A stretch of 64,000 nucleotides of DNA from Plasmopara viticola (taxonomy: Eukaryota; Oomycota; Peronosporomycetes; Peronosporales; Peronosporaceae), in the NCBI GenBank assembly GCA_001695595.3, contig MBPM02000043.1:434001-498000 (forward strand), given 5' to 3'. Positions 31,400 through 42,560 of this stretch are shown in pieces. The position numbers and the translations under genes are program-made. Position 1 is the stretch's first letter, and the number at the start of each line of letters is the position of its first letter. The notes under the pieces were generated by a model, which saw only the letters and a program-made list of their open reading frames with translations, did not search any database and was not told where the DNA came from.

Positions 31400-33300
31400 G
31401 GAGAAAAAGAACTAAATTACTGATCATACAGTATCAGGATTGGACTTCCCCGTGCCTTCGAGTGAGACGTTTTGCATAATCGCTGAGTCTAATGTCAAGT
31501 CTAGTTCTTTAAGGGATGTACTTCGCTGATGAGGCTATTCTGACAGCGTGGCCATTTACCTAAGACTTCTTCACAGCCCAGTCTGACGAATGAAGCTGAG
31601 ATTGACAAGGCGAGGGTGAGCAAGAAGCGCACGATCCCCCACGCGGTGGTGTGTAATTAAAGCACCCCCTACCTGAACGCATCTGTTATGGGGGATCAGT
31701 TTGAACCTCGTTGACCAGGGCACTAGTGCAGTCATAAATACAGCGACCAATTTCGGCGCAGTCGTGCCCGTGGAATATTTGTCGAAAATTACTTCGTCAA
31801 CTTGAAATATTCAGCCAACCGGCAGCCCCCATTTCTGCCTGTTTGTTTTTTGTGTACACAAGCACAGTCCGCTTTCATCAAACGGTAAAAACAAGTGTTG
31901 TGGGGGAGGATGTAACGGGCCGTTACATAAAGCAGAGCTTTTGTGGCAAAATTTGGAATTTATGAAAGAACCCCAAGAATGAGATTTCTTTGCACAAGAC
32001 GTAATATATTGGCATAATCACCGCTTTTCATACTACAGATTCTAGAGAACATATTCCCTGCCCATATTTCAGAGTCAAAGATATCGTATAAAATGAATAC
32101 TTGGTTGTACTTAAATTAAATAAGCTGAATAAAAAGCTTCAGTCTTAAGATTGCATCTTATTGAACACGTGCCCTTCTGAAAGTGGAGATCGTTCACCAG
32201 ACTCCCTGCGTACACACTCATTGCATGGATCTGTGTGACCCCGTGAACTTGTGTTACATAATATTATCCGATTTAGTGTGACACATTGGCATATAACCTC
32301 TTGACCCTTTACGTGAGTATTGTGGTCACGATGTCCGCGTCACATCCAGAAACTTCGGTGTGGTTTATGTGACAAACAATGAAAGCCCTAAAGAAGCGAC
32401 TTTGTTCTTCTAGCTATTGAATGTATAGATGCAAGACCAGACATTCCGGGGACACTTTTTGTCAATGTAACAGACTATTGACATTGTGAGGTATACCCAT
32501 GCCGATTGCATTGACTCCGAAAACTTCTTCGTCGGGGAATTAACTCAACTTTTTTGCAGGTTGCGACGATTATTAAGGCGATTATTGAAGAATAGTACAC
32601 CCACAGACATCAAAAATGCTGTGAGTGACCGATTTCCAAGAATGGTGCCAGGGGTCCACTGATTGGACCACGCACACTATTCATGCCAGTCCTGACGGGA
32701 CACTTTCGCTTTTGAAAGAATCTATAAAATTGCTGGCAAAAGCTTCGCCCTCAGAGCCATCAAAACATCACAGCGAGAATCCATGTCGGAAAGAAATTAG
32801 AGCTTGTAACTGGTGCGCACCGTGGCTACTTGCTTGACAGCTTTAGATGGTTAAACCAGCTGTGGTGAGCTGCTGGCTGGATACACAAGGATAAAGAATC
32901 TAAGGAACCTAAATCACGGCTTTGTTATCTCGAATAATATAAACCTGAAACCAACATAATGATAAGAACAAAAACCTACGCCTTTTCATCTTACGAATAT
33001 CTGTTTCACATCCTGCCACTCAAATTAAAGCCATGGAATAAATGCCTGAACTCATCGTCAGCCGTACTATTAAGCTCTGTAGACAGGCCGGGCTTATCAA
33101 TGCAGTGTTGCTTGTCGTCTCTGACTGTACTCTTCATACATGTTCGACCCTTTCTTCTTCGCTCGAGTCGTCGTTTTAGTCTCGTCTTTTGTCGTCTTCT
33201 CGCTCTGTTTCTGACCAATCATTTCTATCAAGTCCCTAGCGTTGGTAAATTTGTCAGCACGGATGATTCACATGGGGACTTTGCCCCATTAAATTGTCAT
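31400..33300. repeat. Block beta, copy 2, with gypsy LTR junction
   Basis: At 31893-31930 the text TGTTGTGGGGGAGGATGTAACGGGCCGTTAC reads as a polypurine tract followed by a TGTAAC LTR start. The LTR may end near GTGTGACACA at about 32277-32286. Equivalent text lies at 1225 and 42908. At 32625-32837 a 70-codon plus frame contains a stretch (HTIHASPDGTLSLL, then LLAKASPSE) paralleled by HTMHASFESDISVSL and LLAEASPS at 44269-44352. This suggests a decayed gene of unknown type. Confidence 0.45.
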
Positions 33301-34101
33301 GGACTTTTCTGTCTTGACGGGTGAGGTTATTACATAGCCAGTGAGTCTGGCCTACGTATAATTTTACCACTTTTTCGGCTTAATCTCCATTAATGAAGCC
33401 GTTTCGACATTTATTGCCATCAGCTAGACGTGTCTATGTCGTCTAAATGCCACACAAGAGGTTGCAAGAGCGTTCGAAAAGCTGCTATCTCATTAAACAA
33501 GCCTAAATATATTGTGGCTCCTGGTCCACGTACTAGTTGTTGAAATTAAAAAAAATATAGTAGCCGCAATATATATAGTCTTTAGAAAGGATGGGAATGA
33601 GGAAAACATTTCATCAAAGGAACCAGCGGACAGGAAGACTCAAGCGCGTGTTTTTAAGAATTTATACAAAGCAAATATGGCCCTGTCATGATTACAAAGT
33701 AGTTAATTAAAACGTAATATTCTTCGGCCATCAACCGTAATCTATCCCCGATTTTAACAAGCGCAATAAGATATCGGTTTGCATTTTTGTGGCTATAAAC
33801 ATGAGCGCGAAGCACAACACTCGATGACAGAGGTCTGGCACCTGAAGCGCGTTGCTACGTCTGTTAACATCTTCTTCATCCCAAATCCTAATGATGCGGA
33901 CGCCGTTTTTGTAAAAAGTAGCAATCAAATCGATGCTAGTGATACATCATGCGCTTGTTCATCGATCACCACCGTCTTTCAAAGTTTGAAACAAGGCTGT
34001 ATGGATTCCTGTACTCAGTTACACAAATTCCATTACACGTTTATTTAGCAAATTGCCTAGCAACTGTTGTGGTATTCAGAAGCATACCAAAGAAGGGGAC
34101 C
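33300..34101. repeat. Duplicated block and start of block delta before effector D
   Basis: 33290-33540 matches 52830-53170 and 19780-20030. 33630-33720 (GACAGGAAGACTCAAGCGCG) matches 56728-56820. 33780-34050 matches 56890-57120. Block delta is interrupted by LINE derivatives from 34113. Confidence 0.55.
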
Positions 34102-34112
34102 TTGTCGGTATA

Positions 34113-35274
34113 ATGTAATGTAATGTATTACGTTATCGCGTTGCCAAGGTATGCACGTGCTAGGCTCAGTCTGGCTAGTCCACGGCATAGAGTGGTGTCC
34201 GCATACGTCGAGTCTCGTTCGGCGGGCAGTGCATCCAGCACCGAGGTCAAATGGGTCTTCCATTTCTTTCGGTCTTGTGCAAGGGTACGTACCACTTCGA
34301 GGTCTTGTGCTATCCGGAGTCGAAAGCCGGAGCCACGGGAAACAAGGTTGTGGTCGAGTGTCGAGGGGAGCGTGGTGCGGGGACGTCCGCGCCATTTTGC
34401 TGCGGTGGAGAAGAAGTAGGCACGCATCTGGAGGTTAGCTGGAATGTCGGGATAGCGGCGAAGTACATGGCCAAACAGGCGCCAGCGAGCTTGTGTCAGT
34501 CGTAGTCTCAGCGGCCGCTCATCACAGAGGTCGTAGAGTCTTGCATTCGAAATGGGTCGGGGGTAGCGATAGCCAAGAGCGTAGCGAAGCTGGCGGCGAT
34601 GGAAACTCTCGAGGCCGTGGAGCTCTGACTTGGTAAGAGCCCAGTTGTACAGCAGAATTGGTAGAACGTAGATGTTGTACAATCGAATGCGTGTCTTGGG
34701 TGAGATGAACGTGGGGCGGAGCCAGACGGACCAGAGGCGGTGGAGCGCGAGGGTGGCCAGGGACTTGCGTCGGGATAGATCTTTAATATCGCCGAGGAGT
34801 GTTTCGAGCTTCTTAGTGTGGTGCCAGGTTTCTTCTCGGGATCGGGCGTGTCGAGTGGCGCCCGACGGGTTGCAGTGGCGGCGGATTTCGGTGACTTCGG
34901 TCTTGGCTTCGTTTTTTTTTATTATTTCTTTTTCAGGGTTAGAAGAAGGAAGTCATCAATGCGGTGCTCACCTCTATCGTAGATCTTGGTTTCTCGGAGG
35001 CCAAGGATATTGACGCGGTAGCGCCGGAGATCTTCGGGGAGTGTTTCGTGCTTCTTGCGCTTCGAACCTAGAGAATTCACATTAAAGGAGCCAATCCGGA
35101 TGCGGTTGGCGCGGTTAAGGGCGTGGAAGGGGGTTTGGCCTGGTGCTGGAGACCGTCGCGTCGAGGGTGAGACTCGTTAGAGACCTGCAGATGCCCGAGA
35201 GCACCTGCCCGAAGCGCGCGAGCATTAAGCCCCCGCGCTTGGAAGGAGGGCGTCACCCCAACCTTTTCCGAAAA
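34113..35274 (-). mobile_element. LINE-derived internally deleted element, long class, copy 2
   Basis: 1,162 bases flanked by a perfect 11-bp target duplication, TTGTCGGTATA, at 34102-34112 and 35275-35285. In minus orientation it begins TTTTCGGAAAAGG, carries the leader and endonuclease start, then an A-rich joint with interruptions (34912-34934). The C-terminal LINE segment follows (about 184 codons open at 34128-34682) with an ATTACATTACAT tail. Structure and joint are the same as at 23273-24430 and 54171-55328, so the deletion predates dispersal. Confidence 0.9.
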
Positions 35275-35285
35275 TTGTCGGTATA

Positions 35286-35377
35286 CTATTAAGTAAATAA
35301 TAACTTAATAGTATATACTTTTAATAGTATAAACTTAATAGTATATCGACTACCATGTATCGAATATATCGAGTACC
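35286..35377. repeat. AT-rich imperfect repeat between two LINE derivatives
   Basis: Repeats of the type AACTTAATAGTATATA occur about four times, with internal inverted symmetry (TATACTATTAAGT and ACTTAATAGTATA). It was presumably part of the original target locus and separates two independent insertions. Confidence 0.7.
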
Positions 35378-35389
35378 ATGTATAAAAAT

Positions 35390-35715
35390 CTTTGGAAAAG
35401 GTTGGGGTGACGCCCTCCTTCCAAGCGCGGGGGCTAAATGCTCGCGCGCTTCGGGCAGGTGCTCTCGGGCATCTGCAGGTCTCTAACGAGTCTCACCCTC
35501 GACGCGACGGTTTCCAGCACTAGGGCTCCAACTGGGCTCTTACCAAGTCAGAGCTAAACAAAATAATGGAAGACCCTCACGACCTCGGTTCTGGCTGCAC
35601 TGCCCGCCGAACGAGACCCGACGTATGCGGACACCACTCTATGCCGTGGACTAGCCAGACTGAGCCTAGCACGCGCATAACTTGGCAGCGCGATAACGTA
35701 ATACAATACAATACA
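35390..35715 (+). mobile_element. SINE-like three-piece LINE derivative, short class, copy 1
   Basis: 326 bases flanked by a 12-bp target duplication ATGTATAAAAAT (35378-35389 and 35716-35727). It consists of about 135 bases of LINE leader, a 30-base piece from the middle of the C-terminal ORF (ACTGGGCTCTTACCAAGTCA), an A-rich joint (AAACAAAATA) and the last 150 bases of the LINE with an ATACA-type tail. The copy at 56366-56685 has the same three pieces. It encodes no protein and must have been moved by a partner LINE. Confidence 0.88.
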
Positions 35716-35729
35716 ATGTATAAAAATGT

Positions 35730-36168
35730 CAAGAGTGTATACAATGTAAATTATGATATCCTTAATAGTTTGTCGACCAAGTCCCCACTGACCATACACC
35801 CTTGCTTGTATGCAAGGTCCTCTTCTGGGTAGAGGAAGCCAATATACTATACTTGATGGTATATTAAGAAGGTGTCCTTCTGGGTCGCGACGTCTTGCAC
35901 AGATGATTTCCGAATGCTTTGTTCAGGTTCAAAGATTGATTACAACGCACAGCGCTAGCTTTGTACTTAAGACACTCCAGGACATTGATGGCGTAATTGG
36001 CACATGGCAAACATCAACTTACATGCACCAAAAAATTGGTCAACGTGAACAACAAGAGTCTTGTTATAGCACGTTTATCTTCGCGGTTAATCCACATGTA
36101 GAGATACACCGAGTCGTGCGTGAGGCTACAATGTGCTGTGTAAATGTAAGGTAACCAAACACAAATCA
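35730..36168. repeat. Block delta, remainder, downstream of effector D
   Basis: Matches 57150-57480 (TTCTGGGTCGCGACGTCTTG at both). A 114-codon plus frame (35810-36154) is not kept in the homologous copies and is probably chance. Confidence 0.5.
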
Positions 36169-38202
36169 TCAAAGACCTACAAGAGAATTGCAATGAGAAG
36201 TATTGACGTTAATGCACCAGCTATAGCCTGCGGGCAATGTAACCTCTTGCTTCTTTCCAGAAGAACCCTTTCTAGTCGAAATGTAATCCTCATAAAATAT
36301 TTCTGTCGATTCTTCGAAAGCTTTATCACTGTCGACAATTTCGGAAGAAACACCTTCATTGAGCAGCTTCACAGACCACAACGTACCGATGCATTGGTAC
36401 AACCTGGGCCGAGTGTGCTCAGTACTACTCATTGCCTTTTTAATCACTTCGTCGATAGTCGGTTTATCCACCGCAATCTTTGCATATGGTGTGCTAGCGT
36501 ACTTCGCTTCCAGTATCATGCGCATCACTAAAGACGCTTTGACTTCATCCGCTGAAGTTTTGATGACAAATTTGAACCAGAAAGGAAACATATCCATCAA
36601 AAGTAATTAATTGACGGAAACATCCAACCCGAGAAGCAAAATTACGTCATGGGACTTTTTTTTTCTAATTTTCACTTGTTGACAAGATGGAAGCGAAAAC
36701 ATCACAAAATCGTTGACCCCTCTCCACCGCCTCCTTCATCAATGTTACAAGTTCATCGTCGGCCAATTGTTTGTTCAAATGATTGAACATGGTATTACTA
36801 TCCTGTTCCACGAGAGCAATGATGCGAAGTTTCCGGGTCAGCGCTTTTGAAGTTTTGGATATCACTGTGACTATTAATCACGAACGACATCCACGTCCAC
36901 AAATGAGGATTTCCAAGAGATTCTTGTGTTTGAGCTCTCTGGTCTCAAGAAAATCGAGCATCCCATCGGCCGTCATGCCATTGCGTTCTATGTTTCTAAA
37001 CACTTCTGTGATCAGTAGCTTGGATCTGTATGCCAAATCCTTCGCAACGTAGGAAGGATCTTGTGGTTGGTTCAGTATACCGGCGTACATCTCAACAAGT
37101 CGTTTTTCCGTAGCAAACCTATCCACATTCCCAAAAAGTTCATTCGCCGCGGTACCACTTCTTGCGCGTTTTAAAATCGTATGTACAAGCGTTTTGTAAA
37201 TCGCTTAATTCCCAGTGCTGCTGAAATATTCAAACCATAGTTCCATCGGTCCGTGCAGGAGGCTTACTATTGTGAAAGTGAAGAATGGCAGTAATTCATG
37301 AATCAGTTAATCGTGAGTCATTTCTCGTTTCTTCCACTCGCGAAATGATGCATGCATTAAATGTGTAGTAACGTCGTTCGCTCTGTTTGGTGCACCTGCA
37401 ACAACAAGCTCCCGAGCTACGATAACATCAGGAACGACGTTTGATAAATCATCGGCCAACGAACGTTGCATTGCATCGAGCACCTTGTCGAATCGAACAA
37501 TTTCGTCGGATTCGAGATGAGTCGCATAATGGGCCTTAAATGCACCACTTTTATGAACGTCCAGTTTCAAGCCCTCCCAGATAGCCTCGGGCGTATTTTT
37601 CGCATCGGTTCAAAAGTTAAAGAGGTGAGGATTAAGCCCATGAATATACTGCGCTCGTTTGTTTTCAGCCTCGCGCTGTTCAACATATTTTTTTTCGCCC
37701 TCCAACCGCTCGAAATTGTGCGATGTCTTGTACCATTCAATACTTCGACCCAGCTCGATCAACATGTCTGCTCGATCCTTGACACGAGTCGCACGCCGAA
37801 GTCCTTTAGACATTGCCTTTTGCGCAGATTTGTCGTTATCAGAGTATGCGTTGAGAATCTTATCAATAGCTTGCTTAAACTTATTTCTTAAAAAACATCG
37901 GTCGCCGGAGATCTAAGATCCACCTGAGTCAAATATTTGTCGACAAAAATCGCTTTGCCGAAATCGAATTGCAGCAACAGACTGTCGACGAGCTCATTGA
38001 ACCGAGACGATAGCGCCCTCTCCTCGTTGCGGTCAGGAACATTAGGTGGACTTGATTTCATAAAGTATCCTTTGGATTGGTCGTCCACATCACTCGATGT
38101 CGCGGTTATAACCATAGGGACCTTTGCACATAAGACTAGTAGGAAAGCCCACAGGAGAAGAATATTGTGCAGAGACGGTTGAGGACGGCGAGTGACCGAC
38201 AT
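36169..38202 (-). pseudogene. LWY-repeat effector, copy D (frameshifted)
   Basis: The 5' part is open: signal peptide region from MSVTRRPQPS, then DRNEER, then about 40 more residues to a break near 37890. Four further pieces follow in shifting frames: 37813-37610, 37570-37307, 37126-36878 and 36865-36665, plus the last unit at 36600-36169. Each piece aligns to consecutive parts of B and C, so most domains are still recognisable. The MAYA start is lost; a longer in-frame extension begins at 38247. The ancestral TGA is changed to TGG (36217-36219), so the last frame reads 16 codons further. At least four frameshifts make it non-functional. It is closest to copy E. Confidence 0.85.
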
Positions 38203-38314
38203 TGATGGTAAAATGGAAAGTGGCATTGATTGAATAGGCACACCCATGTACCACTATTTGTTTCGTATCAACTTTTTGCGCCAGTGTCCCGATCTTTTTT
38301 AGCTCGGAGGATAG

Positions 38315-38334
38315 TCTCGTATGTCCAGTCATTG
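38315..38334 (-). promoter_or_regulatory. Conserved upstream element of effector D
   Basis: TCTCGTATGTCCAGTCATTG (plus-strand text) lies about 115-130 bases upstream of the D start, equivalent to the element of the other copies. Confidence 0.3.
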
Positions 38335-38339
38335 AACGA

Positions 38340-39060
38340 CTCGCCTGGTCGGGACTGGCTCTCCTTTAGAGCGAGATCCTGTAATCGTCACCTTCTCAGG
38401 ACAACCTGCTGCCTTTTAATAAATTTTGGCTTTAATCCATATTAAAGCTAGCTTAAGCGAGAAACTCTGTTGTACACATGCACTGATCGCATGATCATAC
38501 GGGTTGGATGAGAGTATATTGGAAAAGTGAGCATGCTAGAGGTGAGGTACAGTCTATGTGAAGGTGCTGATATAAACTGCTTATTGGATTCACGTAGTCC
38601 GGTGCGATAGAAGTTAAATTTGGTTAGTTGAAATGCGGCGACACAGATAAGCGTGATGTGCTCGTACTTGACGCTAGCATAGAAACCGTTTGTAAGCCAA
38701 TAAATGTGAGTTCTCATATTCTTCAAAGAACGTCTTTAATCGACAGTAATGTCTAGCCGATCGTGAAAGCTCCCTTACTACTGGTAAACTCAAAGCAGCG
38801 TCCTCTTTTTCTTAATGATTCATCTCTTTAAATTTGCTTTTTAGTTCAGTAAAAAGGTTGTATGTTTACAATAACAGAGATAGCATATAATCCCTTTGTA
38901 ATTGCTCGCAGTAAAATGTGTTTGACAGCCAAATTAGAGCAAATATCCAGCGCATTCACAATTTGGCATCGACCAAATGATCTAGACTTCATATCAGAAT
39001 ATGCATAAGTCTGTATTTGACGCAGCAAATAGCGGTGCTTAGCCCCCAAATTGATGAAAC
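38340..39060. repeat. Block gamma, upstream of effector D
   Basis: Closely parallels 59720-60540, including CATGCACTGATCGCATGATC at 38477 and CAGCGCATTCACAAT at 38957. No gene is seen. Confidence 0.6.
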
Positions 39061-41300
39061 ACGACCTTACAACTCAAATTTTCAACAGATGTTGTTGCAT
39101 GCAAACATGCTGACAAAATTTTAGTGCCGTCACTTCTCATCTTTCCTGGCTAAAGTCGGGTACGATATATTAGAGAGACAGCTATTTCAGCTATAAGATC
39201 AGCAATTACCAGTACTCTGGCAATATCATTTTGCGGTTGACGCACCTGCGCCAAAAATTGTCGCTGGTATTATCTATACTTGAGTGCTCCTTGTCTTTAT
39301 TGATCAAAATATTCAAGGTAGCCGAGAAAGCGCGTAAGTTGCTCGAGCATTTCCTGCGATCACCACCTACTTAGCGCAGTTGCTGAGTATTACTGCTTTG
39401 GTTACGTTTGAGGCGTTACTAGATGCCGAAATGACCTGCCATAGGAAGCGGTTGGGTGCACATTTTAAGCAACTACAGCTGATTTGCCTATTTCTGCGCA
39501 TTTTTGAGCGCAGCAGTATGAGTCAACTTAAAGGATTCGAAGACTTTTCGCTAAAGCTCATACTTCAAAGCGGCTCATATAATGCTGCATATTTAAGTAT
39601 ACTCGTTAAGCGAAGCGGCTACTTTTTGGCCACTGCACAACAGTGAACTTTATATATCCGCGACCATGCATGAGAGGTCGGGCAAAATATCTGGTTATAC
39701 GGTGGGTAGCTACTCACGCGAGTGAGCCTGAGTTACATGTTTGGCCAGGCAATTAGCTTCTCCTGGACCTAGAAAAAAATGTACTACTAAGTGCGACAGG
39801 AGAAAATATGAGACAAATGTATAGCAGTGTTTTTCAAGATAATTAGTACATACCATGCATGTACTGAATGGCTTTTTTTTTCACAATTATCTGCGTGATA
39901 ACTATCTTTCTCACAATCTGTGCGCTTTTTTTGCGAGCGAAGCGCTAAGATCGCATCCTTTTCAGCAACACATCAGAAACTTTATTTAGCTTCTAAGTTT
40001 TTTAATTGACATTTGATTCGTTCAGTTTCCATATAGCACTGACTTACCGCGAGCACAGCACGCTTATAGTTACAGTGCTCCTGGCAAAGAAACAATGAGC
40101 ATATACAGCGGCTTTGCACAGTAGTGTCTTTGGTTTTCTATTGCTTAGCGACAGGCGCTAAGAGGAGCAAGAAACAAAGCAAGCTTAAATCTGCGTGTGA
40201 TAGATCTCGAGGCAGCCAAATTGGGATGCAATTGTCTCGGCATGTTTGTGTATTGCGTCGAATTCTGACGTTATCCTTGGAAGAGATAAATGAAGCCATC
40301 AGACCAACGGTGCATGTCTCACACTGCTTGACACAGTTTCGTCCTGCGCAGTATGTCAAATCTCAAGCATGCAGCCATCATCCGAATTTAAAAAGAAGCC
40401 CATTATCTCTAGAATGCAGCGCAGGAGCTCGATATGCGTCTCTTACACTACAACAACATAAAGTTGGATAACAGAAAATTCGACTTACGATATTAAACAA
40501 AGCTTGTTTTCTGTTGTGTGAGCTGCGTTTGCTAGCATTTCTTTAAATTTGTTTTACCGCACGCTCATTTGGTCGCAGCTTCGTCGCAGATTAAAGCTCA
40601 AAGACAAAAATGCAAAGCTAGTACATTCGTGTAAAACGTGCTCACTCTATTTATAAGCTTATGGGCATTACAAAAGGAAATTTTGAGTCCAAATCTGGCC
40701 CATTGTGCACACTATGCCTCTGAACGGCTGTTGCCCATTCGAGTTTGTCGACGCACTAGAACAATAGTCTACTGCACTACCGCTGTAACAGAATGCATCT
40801 GCTTGCTGCATACAAACGATGGCGTTGGCTTGTTTGCAAGCCCGACACGGTGGCTCTTGTCTTTGGTCTTCAAGTCTAGGGTCAGCTAAAAGTGCGTCTG
40901 CAAGCTTCAATGTAGCAGATTTTTGTAGCTCTCTACCAAGAAAAGCTTAAATCTGATATATAGCCTGCATTCAGTCTTTTAACCAATACAAGTCGTCAAC
41001 CGCTTTTTGTCAGATTTTAAGAGCTGAGCCAATGCACGTAATATTTTTTGGGTAAACAAAACTTTATTTTTGGTTTTAGTAAAGATTTAAGTTTATATTA
41101 ATTGTACCGCTGCTATCTCACATGATTCTTTTTGTTAGTATGCAAAAACGATAATGTTAAAATCATGAAATGTCATTGTACTAAACACTACACATTTACT
41201 AATTTAAAAATCCTCACTAAACTTTTGCACATGGTACAGTGATATCATTAGTGTGGCAAACACTGGGTACGTATGACGTTGTTACACTCCACCCCATCAA
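39061..41300. other. Unit-specific stretch with no recognised gene; LTR-like junction at its right end
   Basis: No matching block was found in other units. Open frames at 39380-39646, 40124-40471 and 40638-40889 (plus) overlap minus-strand frames of similar size and resemble nothing I know. At 41286-41302 the minus strand reads TGGGGTGGAGTGTAACAACG, which looks like a polypurine tract followed by an LTR start (TGTAACA). An old LTR retroelement remnant on the minus strand is therefore possible between about 40640 and 41295. Confidence 0.3.
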
Positions 41301-41356
41301 AATTTTACCGCTCTTAGGCCCATACATGCCATTACTTTTACTACCATCTAGACATT

Positions 41357-41848
41357 ATGGTAGGCGCTACCAAGATGTCCGCGAGACAGTCAAATGAACC
41401 TCAAAGCTCATTCTCATACGCAGACTTCAGATTACCTAACCGCCTCGCGGTTTGCATTATTGCGGCGTCGGAATTCGACACCGATAATAATCTTAAGACA
41501 AAGTCGAATCTCACCATATTGGAGCATCAGACGACCCACCAAAAATGTCGTCAAATGACAACTCAATTCTTAATCAAGCACATGTGCTTCGAACGCGTTG
41601 ATTGTCCTTTGTTTTACCAACATCTCGTACGTTGTGAGCTCCACATATGCCCGGCTATTTCAAGCCGTCATCGTGCAAAGAAGTTTTCATTAAAGACTTT
41701 GGCGGGACCAATAATTTGGCTCCTAGAGCTGCATATTCTTTACGATGGGCATTTGCGCAACGCCAAGGGCGACACAGAAGGTACAAACATGTTTCCACTC
41801 ACGATTTCTAAATGTCTTTGCTTGCGCTTCTGCTCCTGTGTATCATAA
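41357..41848 (+). CDS. Hypothetical 163-codon open frame
   Basis: Starts MVGATKMSAR, contains several His and Cys without a recognisable spacing, and a hydrophobic patch near residues 118-130. No known domain, no signal peptide and no copy in the sister units. The downstream sequence continues in other frames. It may be a chance frame or a remnant of the element suspected to the left. Confidence 0.15.
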   Translation: MVGATKMSARQSNEPQSSFSYADFRLPNRLAVCIIAASEFDTDNNLKTKSNLTILEHQTTHQKCRQMTTQFLIKHMCFERVDCPLFYQHLVRCELHICPAISSRHRAKKFSLKTLAGPIIWLLELHILYDGHLRNAKGDTEGTNMFPLTISKCLCLRFCSCVS

Positions 41849-41849
41849 A

Positions 41850-42560
41850 TCTTATTCTAATAAGCTTAGGCTCATCGAAACCGTTGCTCGATCAAGAATC
41901 ACGAATGGAAGGTGTGGTGTGTAAAGGGTGCACAGCACTTCAAAGCGAGCACGAGGAGAGTGCTCTCCGGAATTGCAAGTGCGGATGTCTGGTGAGCGCT
42001 ATGTTTGCAAAGAACCATTTAACATTCTTTTAACGAGGCTGACCAGCCTACAGACTCACTACAAGGGCTTACATTTTGTCGAGTGGGTGACTCATCATAT
42101 TTACCCTTTGACGCCGGTTATGCTGATGTCAGCAAAAACGTTTAGAAACTAACTCAAAGTGCAGGCTCTTACCTTATCTGATCGTACTTTTGTCAGCATC
42201 AGCAAAGTCGATGTGCAAATGGAGCATTACCTTTGGTATAAACTTGTTAAGTAAAGACTGGGGCTCCGGCCACCAACGAGTTCTTGTCCTACACGCATAA
42301 TCATACTTTCATAAACAATGTTTCGGTAGCCACCAGCTGGAACCTTGAAATGGGCTCAGCTCGTGTTCTCCGCGCTTGTAAGTCTAGTAGACGGGTGATC
42401 ATTTAAAAGATAGGTGTTAACAGCACTGGGATTGAATGAGATATATTCTTTTGAAAAGACCGTATTGAAATCGGTGAGTCTAACGTCAAGTGTAGTGCCA
42501 TAGTAATGTAACCGGTAATAATATCGTATTGACAGCGTACATCGACCCGAGGCTTCTTCG
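41850..42560. other. Stretch without a recognisable gene
   Basis: Short overlapping plus-strand frames only (41812-42033, 41928-42152). Nothing is recognised and no repeat partner was found by eye. Confidence 0.35.

Noticed and set aside
34123..34505. Plus-strand frames (95-98 codons) over the LINE derivatives, repeated at 54181-54563
   Set aside because: They are antisense shadows of the conserved C-terminal LINE frame. Their repetition only reflects the repeated element.
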